Shown: positions 8,559 through 17,712, numbered from the stretch's first letter. The stretch is 64,000 nt of DNA from an uncultured Flavobacteriaceae bacterium (GCA_947502635.1 CANNAN010000003.1:124001-188000), one strand, 5' to 3'. The notes: a model not told the origin generated them from the sequence alone. Translations and numbers: made by a program.

Positions 8559-9544
8559 TTAAGGCCAGGGCTTATCATTTGGGGTTGGGTAATTTCTTTT
8601 TGAACTTTAAAGGGGTAAATTAAATAATAATAGCTAATAATACTTAGTGTGATTAATATAATGCCAGTCGATAGCCAATTAGGCATTATATTAGAATATC
8701 GCGTAATAAAACCTTCTAGGAACCCAGCAGAAAAAGTAAAAGGAAATGTACTTATTAAAATTTTAATACCAGTTTTTGCGCCTTGTTTAAATGATGTATA
8801 CCTGGAATGCGTTGCAGGGAATAAAATACTGGCTCCAAGAATAAGCCCAGCTGCCGCTTCAATAACTATGGCGAAAATTTCCATGGCTCCATGTATCCAT
8901 ATACCACGAACACTCTCCCACAAAACGCCTTTTTCATAAAAAAAATACTGAAAAGACCCTAACATAATACAGTTTTTAAACATGATATAAAGCGTTCCAA
9001 TTCCTAAAAAAACGCCTAAAACAAAAGCAATAATGCCAACACGTAAATTGTTTATGGTGATGCCAATAAAACTCCCCCAATTGCTCCCACTTTTATAAAC
9101 AGCAACGGGATCTCCCGCTTCAATATTTTCTATTGACATATCGACATAGTTGTCTCCTAATACAGAGCGCACAAATTCCCCATCGTTAGCAGCAGAAATA
9201 ACACCAATAGAAGTAAATGTAAAAAATATGATAAAAGCGATGTAGATGAATTTTCGATATTGATAACAAATTAGCGGTACTTCGGTTTTCCAAAACCCAA
9301 AAATCCTGTTCGTGTCTTCTCGTTTTGTTTTATAAATTTTTTGAAAAGCTTTAGCTGCTAACTGATTAAGATATGCAATAACCTTACTTTTAGGGTAATA
9401 GGTTTGTGCATAAGCTAAATCATTTATTAAGTGAATGTATTCTGATGCAAGTTCGTCTGGGTCTTCAAAGTCATTATTAAAGACAGCTTTTTCAAAACTT
9501 AACCATTTTTCCTTATTTTGCTTGATAAAAGAAACTTCCCTCAT
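8555..9544 (-). CDS. Stage II sporulation protein M (SpoIIM)-family membrane protein
   Basis: This is a polytopic protein with a soluble N-terminal part (REVSFIKQNKEKWLSFEKAV) and about five to six hydrophobic segments, including NNLRVGIIAFVLGVFLGIG and WIHGAMEIFAIVIEAAAG, strings typical of the SpoIIM family. This organism is not expected to sporulate; outside Firmicutes these proteins occur with MoxR and RDD genes. It is the first gene of the minus-strand operon, and its ATG is 24 bp from the divergent RDD gene. Confidence 0.9.
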   Translation of the reverse strand: MREVSFIKQNKEKWLSFEKAVFNNDFEDPDELASEYIHLINDLAYAQTYYPKSKVIAYLNQLAAKAFQKIYKTKREDTNRIFGFWKTEVPLICYQYRKFIYIAFIIFFTFTSIGVISAANDGEFVRSVLGDNYVDMSIENIEAGDPVAVYKSGSNWGSFIGITINNLRVGIIAFVLGVFLGIGTLYIMFKNCIMLGSFQYFFYEKGVLWESVRGIWIHGAMEIFAIVIEAAAGLILGASILFPATHSRYTSFKQGAKTGIKILISTFPFTFSAGFLEGFITRYSNIMPNWLSTGIILITLSIISYYYLIYPFKVQKEITQPQMISPGLN

Positions 9545-9568
9545 ATATTTGATAAATTAAAATATAAA

Positions 9569-10288
9569 ATGTCAGAGTTACAAATTAACACGACCCAAAA
9601 TGTAAAAATAACTTTCAATGCTGCAGGTGGAGGAGAAAGACTATTAGCATTTATTATTGATACGGCCATTAAAATTGGGTATTTATTAATTTTAAATAAA
9701 ATATTTGGTGTTTTTGAAGGCATGGACGAATGGTCACAAATAGGCATCAATACCATATTGAGTTTTCCTGTAATGTTTTACACGTTAGCTTTAGAGTCTT
9801 TTTTTCAAGGACAAACCATTGGTAAGCGTGCTCTTAAAATTAGAGTGGTTAAAATTGATGGATATCAGGCATCACTGTCTGATTATGTTGTACGCTGGTT
9901 TTTTAGAATTGTTGATGTTTATATTTTCGGACTGGGTTTTTTCGTGATGTTGTTTAATAAAAAAACACAACGATTAGGAGATATGGCAGCAGGAACAGCT
10001 GTGATTGCATTAAAAGATCATGTGAATATTAGTCATACAATTTTAGAGAACTTAAAACAAGACTATAAACCTACATACCCTAATGTTATCAAATTATCTG
10101 ATAATGATGCACGTATTATAAAAGATACGTTTGTTACCGCAAGACTTTCAAAAGATTATGAAACATTAATAAAATTAAGAACTAAAATAATAGAAGTCGT
10201 TGGGATAAAGGATGTGAAACAAGGAAATGACATACAGTTTATTGATGTTATTCTAAAAGATTATAATTTTTACACCCAAGATATGTAA
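9569..10288 (+). CDS. RDD family membrane protein
   Basis: I start it at the ATG at 9569 (MSELQINTTQNVKITFNAA); the in-frame ATG at 9518 lies inside the divergent SpoIIM gene. The RDD domain covers about residues 15-145, with GGGERLLAFIIDTAIKIGYL (the R and D of the name), GQTIGKRALKIRVVKIDGY and NKKTQRLGDMAAGTAVIA. The C-terminal 90 residues are soluble. RDD proteins are often proposed to be transporters, without firm substrates. It is divergent from its functional cluster. Confidence 0.9.
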   Translation: MSELQINTTQNVKITFNAAGGGERLLAFIIDTAIKIGYLLILNKIFGVFEGMDEWSQIGINTILSFPVMFYTLALESFFQGQTIGKRALKIRVVKIDGYQASLSDYVVRWFFRIVDVYIFGLGFFVMLFNKKTQRLGDMAAGTAVIALKDHVNISHTILENLKQDYKPTYPNVIKLSDNDARIIKDTFVTARLSKDYETLIKLRTKIIEVVGIKDVKQGNDIQFIDVILKDYNFYTQDM

Positions 10289-10294
10289 GCAGAG

Positions 10295-10324
10295 AACCAC
10301 TTTTTCTTTTTAGAAAAAGTGGTT
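10295..10324 (+). terminator. Hairpin after the RDD gene
   Basis: AACCACTTTTTCT pairs perfectly with AGAAAAAGTGGTT around a TTTT loop, 6 bp after the RDD stop. No T-tract follows, so efficiency is uncertain. Confidence 0.65.
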
Positions 10325-10405
10325 GAATCGCTTAGCCTGAGTTAAACCCAATAATTATTAAAAAGTATCATATTTAAATACGGTAATTTCAAAAGAGGTA
10401 TGGTA

Positions 10406-11110
10406 TTAATTTATAATTTCAACATTTCTAATATAAATGTTTTTGTCAGGCCAATCACCATCATCAGTTTCAACAGCAGCTATTTTATCTACAACATCCA
10501 TCCCTTTGGTCACTCTGCCAAAAATAGTATAATCGCCATCTAAAAAATGTGCACCACCCTTTTGTTGTACAATAAAAAACTCAAAAGGAGATGCTAATTT
10601 ATAGGGGTTATTAATTTCGCTGCTAGGCATCGATACAGCACCTCTGTCATGTTTAAAACCGCGTTTTGTGTCTGGTGGTAATAGATATCTTCCAATATGG
10701 GCACGTTTTCTGGCCGTTTTTTTATCATCACTATTACCTGCTTGAACAATATAATTATTAATAACTCTATAAAACTGAGTGTCGTTAAAATACTTTTGTT
10801 TGGTTAAAAAAATAAAGTTAGAACGATGAAATTTCGTTTCGTTATATAGCAAAATATCAATGGTTCCAAAATCTGTGGTTAGACGTACCTTGTTTTCTTT
10901 ATAATGTTTGTCGTATTCCAGAAAAAAGGCCATAGCACTTTTTGAATTTAATTTTGGAAATGCTCTTTCTGGTTTTTTAACAGTGTCTTTTACAACCTCT
11001 TTTTTCTCCTTTTTGGTTACTGTAGCTTTTGGGATAATTTTCTTTTTAGTTTGTTTATCTTCACAATTCAGAAATAAAAAAAATAGACATAAAAGAAATA
11101 CAAGTCTCAT
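10406..11110 (-). CDS. Cyclophilin-type peptidyl-prolyl isomerase lipoprotein
   Basis: The start is the ATG at 11110, giving a lipoprotein signal MRLVFLLCLFFLFLNC; the longer frame upstream would run through the divergent NUDIX gene. After a Lys-rich linker comes a cyclophilin domain (about residues 75-234): RLTTDFGTIDILLYNETKFH, FYRVINNYIVQAG, GAVSMPSSEINNPYKLASPF and FGRVTKGMDVVDKIA. It should catalyse proline cis-trans isomerisation during folding of envelope proteins. Its start is only 4 bp from the divergent NUDIX start. Confidence 0.92.
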   Translation of the reverse strand: MRLVFLLCLFFLFLNCEDKQTKKKIIPKATVTKKEKKEVVKDTVKKPERAFPKLNSKSAMAFFLEYDKHYKENKVRLTTDFGTIDILLYNETKFHRSNFIFLTKQKYFNDTQFYRVINNYIVQAGNSDDKKTARKRAHIGRYLLPPDTKRGFKHDRGAVSMPSSEINNPYKLASPFEFFIVQQKGGAHFLDGDYTIFGRVTKGMDVVDKIAAVETDDGDWPDKNIYIRNVEIIN

Positions 11111-11114
11111 AGAT

Positions 11115-11756
11115 ATGAATTTTGATGATTTTTTAAAATTAACTTCAAAAGTAAAGAATATAACACTTCCAGCCGAATCGTCACACTTTAAAATGGTTCC
11201 ACCTTTTCGAAGAGCACTTTTAAACAAACAGAAAGAAGCTATTAAAAAAGCAAAAAGAGCAGGCGTTTTAGCGCTGTTTTATCCAGATATTAATAAACAG
11301 ACAAAATTTGTTCTTATTTTAAGAAAGACTTACAAAGGTGTACACTCAGCGCAAGTAGCTTTTCCTGGAGGAAAGTTAGAAAAACAAGACATTTCGTTAG
11401 AAGCTGCTGCCGTTAGAGAAACGTTTGAAGAAGTTGGAGTGCCGATAAATACCATAGAAATTACACAAAAATTATCTCAAGTTTACATACCCCCTAGTAA
11501 CTTTTATGTGCAACCTTTCTTGGGAATTACTAAGCACACACCAATTTTTATTAAACAAGATGATGAGGTAGATGCTATTATTGAAGTTGGTTTGCAACAT
11601 TTATTAGATGATAATGTGTTGATAACTAAAAAAGTATCCACTTCGTATAGTGCTGAAATTGAGGTTCCTGCATTTAAATTAAATGGACATGTAGTCTGGG
11701 GAGCAACAGCTATGATGTTAAGCGAAATTAAAGACTTGTTAAAACCATCCATGTAG
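11115..11756 (+). CDS. CoA pyrophosphatase-type NUDIX hydrolase
   Basis: I place the start at 11115 (MNFDDFLKLTSKVKNITL), because the longer frame would extend through the divergent cyclophilin gene. The NUDIX box FPGGKLEKQDISLEAAAVRE followed by TFEEVGV keeps the REtxEEvG metal-binding core. The preceding RKTYKGVHSAQVAFPGG matches the extended signature of CoA diphosphatases such as NudL, which hydrolyse CoA to 3',5'-ADP and phosphopantetheine. At 213 aa it has the family length. An acyltransferase gene follows 50 bp later. Confidence 0.88.
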   Translation: MNFDDFLKLTSKVKNITLPAESSHFKMVPPFRRALLNKQKEAIKKAKRAGVLALFYPDINKQTKFVLILRKTYKGVHSAQVAFPGGKLEKQDISLEAAAVRETFEEVGVPINTIEITQKLSQVYIPPSNFYVQPFLGITKHTPIFIKQDDEVDAIIEVGLQHLLDDNVLITKKVSTSYSAEIEVPAFKLNGHVVWGATAMMLSEIKDLLKPSM

Positions 11757-11770
11757 TTTAATAGTTTTGT

Positions 11771-11778
11771 TACTTTTG
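11771..11778 (+). promoter_or_regulatory. Bacteroidota -7 box upstream of the acyltransferase gene
   Basis: TACTTTTG fits TAnnTTTG exactly, 28 bp before the ATG at 11807, just after the NUDIX stop. This suggests the acyltransferase has its own promoter. No clear TTTG -33 is present. Confidence 0.55.
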
Positions 11779-11806
11779 CAGAACCAACCAATTTGACGTT
11801 TGATTT

Positions 11807-12604
11807 ATGGGATTGTTTAAGAGAAATCCATTTGGACACATATTATTTTTAAAAAAATGGCTTATTAGAATTCTAGGCACGATAACGCATAGGCGTTTTA
11901 GAGGCTTTAATGAGTTACAGATAGAAGGTTCGGAAATCATTAAAAACTTACCAGATACTAATGTATTATTTATTTCGAATCACCAAACTTACTTTGCCGA
12001 TGTTGTCTCTATGTTTCATGTCTTTAATGCTAGTTTAAGCGGACGGGTAGACTCTATAAAAAATGTTGGGTATTTGTGGAATCCTAAGTTGAATATTTAC
12101 TATGTCGCTGCCAGAGAAACAATGAAGGCAGGGCTCTTACCAAAAATATTAGCTTATGTAGGTTCTGTTAGTATAGAACGTACCTGGAGATCTGAAGGAC
12201 AAGATATAAACAGGCAAGTTAAAATGAGTGATATCTCTAATATAGGTAAAGCGTTAGATGATGGTTGGGTTATTACATTTCCTCAAGGAACAACAACACC
12301 TTTTAAACCCATAAGAAAAGGAACGGCTCATATTATTAAACGATACAAACCTATTGTAGTACCTATTGTTATTGATGGGTTTAGACGTTCTTTTGATAAA
12401 AAAGGATTGCGTATTAAAAAGAAAAATATTTTACAGTCTTTTGAAATCAAAGAGCCTTTAGAGATTGATTACGATAATGAGACTACTGCAGATATTGTTA
12501 AAAAAATTGAATATGCTATCGAACAACATCCGTCTTTTTTAAAAGTAATCCCTCAAAAAGAATTAGAAGTTCTCGAAGAACTTAATAAAAAACGTGAGTG
12601 GTAA
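11807..12604 (+). CDS. PlsC-like lysophospholipid acyltransferase (divergent motifs)
   Basis: The protein resembles 1-acylglycerol-3-phosphate acyltransferases: motif I ISNHQTYFAD near residue 62, motif III FPQGTTTPFKPIRKGTAHI near residue 164 and motif IV IVVPIVIDGFRRSF. Two departures are visible. The His-Asp spacing is HX5D instead of HX4D, and FPEGTR is FPQGTT, so the usual Glu is Gln. It therefore belongs to a variant subfamily, and the acyl acceptor cannot be predicted. Its last 25 codons are partly copied into the intergenic region at 13949-14015. Confidence 0.85.
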   Translation: MGLFKRNPFGHILFLKKWLIRILGTITHRRFRGFNELQIEGSEIIKNLPDTNVLFISNHQTYFADVVSMFHVFNASLSGRVDSIKNVGYLWNPKLNIYYVAARETMKAGLLPKILAYVGSVSIERTWRSEGQDINRQVKMSDISNIGKALDDGWVITFPQGTTTPFKPIRKGTAHIIKRYKPIVVPIVIDGFRRSFDKKGLRIKKKNILQSFEIKEPLEIDYDNETTADIVKKIEYAIEQHPSFLKVIPQKELEVLEELNKKREW

Positions 12605-12618
12605 GCTAAATTTGTTTC

Positions 12619-12673
12619 TATAGATAAAAAACAACTTATTTATATGATTATAAGCTGCTTGTTTTTCTATATT
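12619..12673. terminator. Bidirectional hairpin between convergent genes
   Basis: ATAGATAAAAAACAA on the left pairs with TTGTTTTTCTATAT on the right, with one bulge, between the acyltransferase stop and the stop of the convergent fibrinogen-like gene. Confidence 0.6.
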
Positions 12674-12676
12674 ATC

Positions 12677-13822
12677 CTATCTAATAAATAATTGTACATG
12701 ATCTGTGGGTGAATTTTCAGCAGGTAAACCTCCTCCCCACGGGGCAGTACTTCCTAATGAATAATACCAATTACCACTATTAGTAGTACCATCTAAATAA
12801 GTTGAACTTCCAGATAATTCAAGGCCACCCCATAAATTAGAATTCATATCAATACTAAATGCTGTATACCCAGTTACTGGTCTTGTACTTGAACTTCCGC
12901 TTCTAGGGTCGAATGTTTGCGACCAGTGGTTGGTTGTTCCTAATGAAGGATAATGCAATCTAAATTCATAACTCGCAGCACTTTTTATTTCGTCTAATTT
13001 GCTAAGTATCGAGTATTTATTTATTGTTAGGCTGGGAGAACCCATATTATATTCATTGGCTTCAGTATCGTTTGCCCAATATCCACCAGCTGTATTATGA
13101 TTGAAAACAAGTGTCCATCCGCCACCGTTATTGGTCATATCACAATAACAATTGTAAGCGGTGTTAGCTCCCGAACCATCTGGGTCGATAAGATATACAC
13201 CATCTGTTGTGAATCCAGAATTGAGGTAAGCTAAGCAATTTGCTAAAGGTTGGTCTGCCACAGTAACATCTAAATTACAAGTGAAACCAGTTCCTGCAAA
13301 ATCTATTGTAAAAGTATCTGTTTGAGATGCTATTGGTGTACCAGATCCAATTAGGGTTATTGTATTGATTCCTAAAAATGAAAATGCTCCAGAAGCAGAA
13401 AAACTATAACCATTAACAGTATTTGTACTTATATTATACGTATTGTAAGAATTAACTACAACATCTATAGTTATTGTGTTCGAACTGTTTAATGCTGCAC
13501 CAATAACATAAGTTCCATATTTATTAGCCGAATTACAATCTAATTTATTTGTTTGGGCTTCACCTAAACAATTAGACCAAGACATACCTTTATAGTATTG
13601 AAAACATTTACTATCTGTATTATATATAAACAATCCTTCGGCGGGAGTCGCTATAGCATCTCTTTGCAATTCTGTCATTCTCGGAGGTAATAGTCCTTGA
13701 GTTGTAGAGTTAATATCTAAAATTGATGAAGCATCAGGAGTTGTTGTTCCAATACCTACTTGACCGAAACTATAATATATACTAAAGCATAGCAATATTA
13801 CAAAATAAGTAATTTTTGTCAT
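12677..13822 (-). CDS. Secreted fibrinogen-like domain protein (paralogue 1)
   Basis: A signal peptide (about residues 1-20, ending YSFGQ) is followed by the Bacteroidota surface-protein opening VGIGTTTPDASSILDINST and TQGLLPPRMTELQRDAI, an Ig-like middle part with NTVNGYSFSASGAFSFLGIN, and a C-terminal fibrinogen-like domain from about residue 195: FTTDGVYLIDPDGSG, YNCYCDMTNNGGGWTLVFNH. Such domains bind carbohydrates or proteins. No T9SS sorting domain is seen; the protein ends HVQLFIR. It is a tandem duplicate of the next gene, with strings shared almost in full. Confidence 0.85.
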   Translation of the reverse strand: MTKITYFVILLCFSIYYSFGQVGIGTTTPDASSILDINSTTQGLLPPRMTELQRDAIATPAEGLFIYNTDSKCFQYYKGMSWSNCLGEAQTNKLDCNSANKYGTYVIGAALNSSNTITIDVVVNSYNTYNISTNTVNGYSFSASGAFSFLGINTITLIGSGTPIASQTDTFTIDFAGTGFTCNLDVTVADQPLANCLAYLNSGFTTDGVYLIDPDGSGANTAYNCYCDMTNNGGGWTLVFNHNTAGGYWANDTEANEYNMGSPSLTINKYSILSKLDEIKSAASYEFRLHYPSLGTTNHWSQTFDPRSGSSSTRPVTGYTAFSIDMNSNLWGGLELSGSSTYLDGTTNSGNWYYSLGSTAPWGGGLPAENSPTDHVQLFIR

Positions 13823-13948
13823 TTTTGATGAGAGGCTATTTAATTAATCCGCTACGAAAATAGGAAAATTAATTTCGATTTAACGAAAAGAAAAACATTG
13901 CATATTATTTACAGTTAGTAACTCCACTTCAAAATCTGTATTGCAAAA

Positions 13949-14015
13949 TATCCGTCTTTTTTAAGTAATCCCTCAAAAAGAATTAAAAGTTAACAAAAAA
14001 AGAAGTGGTAAGTTA
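13949..14015 (+). pseudogene. Duplicated 3' fragment of the acyltransferase gene
   Basis: ATCCGTCTTTTTTAAGTAAT, then CCCTCAAAAAGAATTAAAAG and a degenerate AAGTGGTAAG ending match the end of the acyltransferase gene at 12528-12606 with small deletions. It lies between the two fibrinogen-like genes and marks the breakpoint of their tandem duplication. Confidence 0.8.
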
Positions 14016-14035
14016 TCTAAACCTATTTATTTTTC

Positions 14036-15178
14036 TTATCTAATATATAGTTGTAAACGATCTGTGGTCGAATTTTCGGCAGGAATACCATTAAACCAAT
14101 TGTTATTGTGACCTATAGAAAAATTGGAATGGAACCAACCAATACTACCACCTAAATAATTTGTGTCTCCAGATAATTCAAGACCTCCCCATCCAGCATT
14201 TGTCATAGTAATATTAATTGGAGTATATCCTGGAACAGGGTTTGTTCCTGATCTTCCACTTCTGGGATCAAATGTTTGCGACCAGTGATTAGTAAGTCCT
14301 AATGTTGGAAAATGTAATCGGAATTCATAATCTGCATTACTTTTTATTTCATCTAATTTACTTAATATCGAATATTTATCTGTAGTTAAACCAGGTGAGC
14401 CTACATTATATTCATGGGCTTCAAGGTCATTTATCCAATACCCTCCTGTAAAATTATGATTGAAAACAAGTGTCCAACCACCACCATCATTCGTCATATC
14501 ACAATAACAATCATATGCAGGAGTACCACCTGCACCATCTGGGTCAATAGTATATATACCATCTGTGGTGAATCCAGCATTTAAATAAGCCAAGCAATTA
14601 GTGTAATTTTGTGCTATAGTAATATCTATATTACAAGTTAAACCAGTTCCTATAAAATTTAAAGTAAATGTATCTGTTTGGTTTGCAATTGGGGCACCAG
14701 AACCTGTTAATGTTATGGTGTTAATTCCTAAAGAAGAAAATATTCCAGAAGCAGAGAAGCTATAACCATTTACAGTATTTGTAGTGATGCTATATGTGTC
14801 TATAAAATTGACCAAAACATCTATGGTTATAGTATTAGAGTTAGTTAAAGGATTACCAGTAATATAACTTCCGTTACTATTAACCGAGCCGCAATCTAAT
14901 TTATTAGTACGGGAACCTCCTAAACAGCTAGACCAAGATGTGCCTATGTAATATTGAAAACACTTACTATCTATGTTATATATAAACAGGCCTTCGGCAG
15001 GAGAGACTATAGCATCTCTTTGAATGGTTGTCATTCTGGGAGGTAAGAGTCCTTGTGTTGTAGAATTAAGTTCTAAAATTGATGAATTGTCAGGGGTTGT
15101 TGTTCCGATACCTACTTGACCGAAACCATAATATACGCTAAACCATAGCGATATTATGACATAAAGGTTTTTTGTCAT
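14036..15178 (-). CDS. Secreted fibrinogen-like domain protein (paralogue 2)
   Basis: This has the same architecture and nearly the same length (380 aa) as the gene at 12677: a signal peptide ending YGFGQ, VGIGTTTPDNSSILELNST, the same Ig-like middle part, then a fibrinogen-like domain with IYTIDPDGAGGTPAYDCYCD and GGGWTLVFNHNFTGGYW. The four Cys of the C-terminal half are conserved between the two copies. The differences lie mainly in the last 60 residues, the usual ligand face of the fold. The upstream sequences of both copies are also related (AACTCCACTTCAAAA), so they may be regulated alike. Confidence 0.85.
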   Translation of the reverse strand: MTKNLYVIISLWFSVYYGFGQVGIGTTTPDNSSILELNSTTQGLLPPRMTTIQRDAIVSPAEGLFIYNIDSKCFQYYIGTSWSSCLGGSRTNKLDCGSVNSNGSYITGNPLTNSNTITIDVLVNFIDTYSITTNTVNGYSFSASGIFSSLGINTITLTGSGAPIANQTDTFTLNFIGTGLTCNIDITIAQNYTNCLAYLNAGFTTDGIYTIDPDGAGGTPAYDCYCDMTNDGGGWTLVFNHNFTGGYWINDLEAHEYNVGSPGLTTDKYSILSKLDEIKSNADYEFRLHFPTLGLTNHWSQTFDPRSGRSGTNPVPGYTPINITMTNAGWGGLELSGDTNYLGGSIGWFHSNFSIGHNNNWFNGIPAENSTTDRLQLYIR

Positions 15179-15399
15179 TTTTTGAAAAGGGGCTTTTTTC
15201 GTTAATTTTTGCCGAAATTAAAAAAAATAATTGAAGTATAAAGCTTTAAATTCGTATTTACGTTGAAAAAAAAATCTTCGTTTATTTGTTATAAATTCTG
15301 TAGTAAATTATAGTTAATAACTCCTAATAACTCCACTTCAAAAAACACTTCAAAATTCCTATTTTGCAAATCACAATTCAACAGCAAAAAAGAAAATAA

Positions 15400-17712
15400 G
15401 TGAAAGTCTGTATTGCAGAAAAACCAAGTGTAGCACGTGAAATAGCTTCTATATTAGGAGCAAATACCAAACGTGATGGTTATTACGAGGGCAACGGGTA
15501 TGCAGTCACTTATACCTTTGGGCATTTGTGTACGTTAAAGGAACCTAATGATTACAAACCGTATTGGAAAAGTTGGGACTTAAATAACCTTCCTATGTTG
15601 CCTGAAAAATTTGAAACCAAGGTGGTTTCTAATTCAGGAATACAAAAGCAATTTAAGATTGTAAAAAGTTTATTTGATAAAGCAGATGTCGTTATAAACT
15701 GTGGGGATGCAGGACAGGAAGGAGAACTAATTCAGCGTTGGGTGATGAATGAAGCTAATTACAAAGGAGAAGTAAAACGTCTTTGGATTTCCTCATTAAC
15801 CGCAGAAGCTATTAAAGAAGGGTTTGAAAATTTAAAACCAGCTTCAGATTATGATAATTTATACTATGCTGGTTTTTCCAGAGCTATAGGAGACTGGCTA
15901 TTGGGGATGAATGCTACGCGATTGTATACAGTAAAACATGGTGGTTATAAGCAAGTATTGTCGGTTGGTCGTGTACAAACACCAACATTAGCTATGGTAG
16001 TTAATCGGTTTAAAGAGATTGAAAATTTTAAACCCCAACCATATTGGGAATTACAAACCTTGTATAGAGAAACTTTGTTTAGTTATGAAGAGGGACGCTT
16101 TTTGAAGAAAGAAGATGGAGAAACTTTAGCTAACAAAGTAAAGGAAAGCGATTTTGAAATAGTATCTATTACAAAGAAAAAGGGTAAAGAATATGCCCCA
16201 AAACTGTTTGACTTAACTGGCTTACAAGTATATTGTAATACCAAATTTGGGTTTTCTGCAGATGAAACACTTAAACTTGTTCAAAAATTATACGAACAAA
16301 AAGTAGTTACTTATCCGAGAGTAGATACCACTTTTTTACCAAATGATGTGTATCCTAAAGTCGCTGGTATTCTTCAGAAACTGACAAATTATTCAGAGCT
16401 AACACAGTCGCTTTTAGGAAAGAAAATAAAAAAATCTACTAAGGTTTTCAACGATAAAAAAGTAACCGATCACCATGCCATTATTCCAACTGGGATTCAG
16501 ATTAATTTACAGTATAATCAACAACAGGTTTACGATATTATAGTAAAGCGCTTTATAGCCGTTTTTTATGATGATTGTTCGGTGTCTAATACCACTGTTA
16601 TAGGTAAAGCTGCAGATGTATCTTTTAAAACGACAGGAAAAGAGATTTTAGAGAAAGGGTGGCGTGTTGTTTTTGAAAATCCGAATGCTAAAGAAAAAGA
16701 ATCAGGGATATTACCAACTTTTGAAAAAGGAGAAAAAGGACCACATGAACCATCGTTTTTAGAAAAAGAAACCAAACCACCCAATCAATTTACAGAGGCT
16801 TCTTTACTACGTGCTATGGAAACAGCGGGGAAGCAGGTAGATGATGAGGATTTACGTGAATTGATGAAAGAAAATGGTATTGGAAGGCCGTCTACACGTG
16901 CTAATATTATAGAAACACTTTTTAAAAGAAAATATATAAAGCGCAATAAAAAACAAGTACTGCCAACGGTTACAGGAATTCAGCTTATTGATACAATTCA
17001 AAACAATTTATTAAAATCGGCAGAACTTACAGGGTCTTGGGAAAAGCAACTAAAAGATATTGAAAAAGGGGCCTTTAGTGCAGGAGCGTTTATAAAAAAT
17101 ATGAAACGTATGGTAGATGCTTTAGTGTATGAGGTGCGAAGTGAAACGAAACGTGCTAATATCTCTCATGCAGTCACTGTAAAAAAGCGCCAAGCAAAAG
17201 CCGTTAAAAAAGCAACTGCAGGTATTACAGCGGAAGCTTGCCCAAAATGTAAACAAGGACTTGTTTTAAAAGGGAAAACAGCTTATGGTTGTAGTGCATA
17301 TAAAACAGGCTGTAAATTTGTATTACCCTTTAGCTATGCAAATAAGAAAATTTCTGAAAAACAATATATTAGATTACTTCAAAAAGGGTCTACAGTTAAT
17401 TTAAAAGGCTTTAAAACCGATACAGGTACTGTGGAAGGTTTACTTCGTTTCGATGAAGCATTTCGTTTAAAATTAGAGCCTAAAAAAACTTCTGCATCTG
17501 GCTTGTCGGCAGATAAGAAAACGAAACCAGATGAATTAATGTGCCCGAAATGCAAAAAAGGAACCGTTATTAAAGGCAGTACAGCATATGGGTGTAGCGA
17601 TTACAAATCTGGATGTGATTTTAAAGTAACGTTTGATGCTGTAAGAGCTAAAATAAATGGGCAGCAACCAACCAAAGAACTCGTTCATAGTATTTTAAAT
17701 GGAAGTATCTAA
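15400..17712 (+). CDS. topB: DNA topoisomerase III
   Basis: This is a type IA topoisomerase that relaxes and decatenates DNA by cutting one strand. The TOPRIM domain opens with VCIAEKPSVAREIASILGA and holds NCGDAGQEGELIQRW, where the second acidic residue of DxDxE is Gly. The catalytic Tyr sits in VTYPRVDTTFLP (about residue 310), and the GRPSTRANIIETLFKRKYI motif is present. Two zinc-ribbon modules at about residues 614 and 710 (CPKCKQG and CPKCKKG) end the protein. The start is GTG, giving MKVCIAEKPS. rluE overlaps its last 14 bp, so the two are coupled. Confidence 0.95.
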   Translation: MKVCIAEKPSVAREIASILGANTKRDGYYEGNGYAVTYTFGHLCTLKEPNDYKPYWKSWDLNNLPMLPEKFETKVVSNSGIQKQFKIVKSLFDKADVVINCGDAGQEGELIQRWVMNEANYKGEVKRLWISSLTAEAIKEGFENLKPASDYDNLYYAGFSRAIGDWLLGMNATRLYTVKHGGYKQVLSVGRVQTPTLAMVVNRFKEIENFKPQPYWELQTLYRETLFSYEEGRFLKKEDGETLANKVKESDFEIVSITKKKGKEYAPKLFDLTGLQVYCNTKFGFSADETLKLVQKLYEQKVVTYPRVDTTFLPNDVYPKVAGILQKLTNYSELTQSLLGKKIKKSTKVFNDKKVTDHHAIIPTGIQINLQYNQQQVYDIIVKRFIAVFYDDCSVSNTTVIGKAADVSFKTTGKEILEKGWRVVFENPNAKEKESGILPTFEKGEKGPHEPSFLEKETKPPNQFTEASLLRAMETAGKQVDDEDLRELMKENGIGRPSTRANIIETLFKRKYIKRNKKQVLPTVTGIQLIDTIQNNLLKSAELTGSWEKQLKDIEKGAFSAGAFIKNMKRMVDALVYEVRSETKRANISHAVTVKKRQAKAVKKATAGITAEACPKCKQGLVLKGKTAYGCSAYKTGCKFVLPFSYANKKISEKQYIRLLQKGSTVNLKGFKTDTGTVEGLLRFDEAFRLKLEPKKTSASGLSADKKTKPDELMCPKCKKGTVIKGSTAYGCSDYKSGCDFKVTFDAVRAKINGQQPTKELVHSILNGSI

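Noticed and set aside
10908-11114. N-terminal extension of the NUDIX protein
   Set aside because: It would lie antisense to the cyclophilin coding sequence and lacks resemblance to the family; the ATG at 11115 gives the normal length.
11111-11227. N-terminal extension of the cyclophilin lipoprotein
   Set aside because: It would hide the lipoprotein signal and is antisense to the NUDIX gene.
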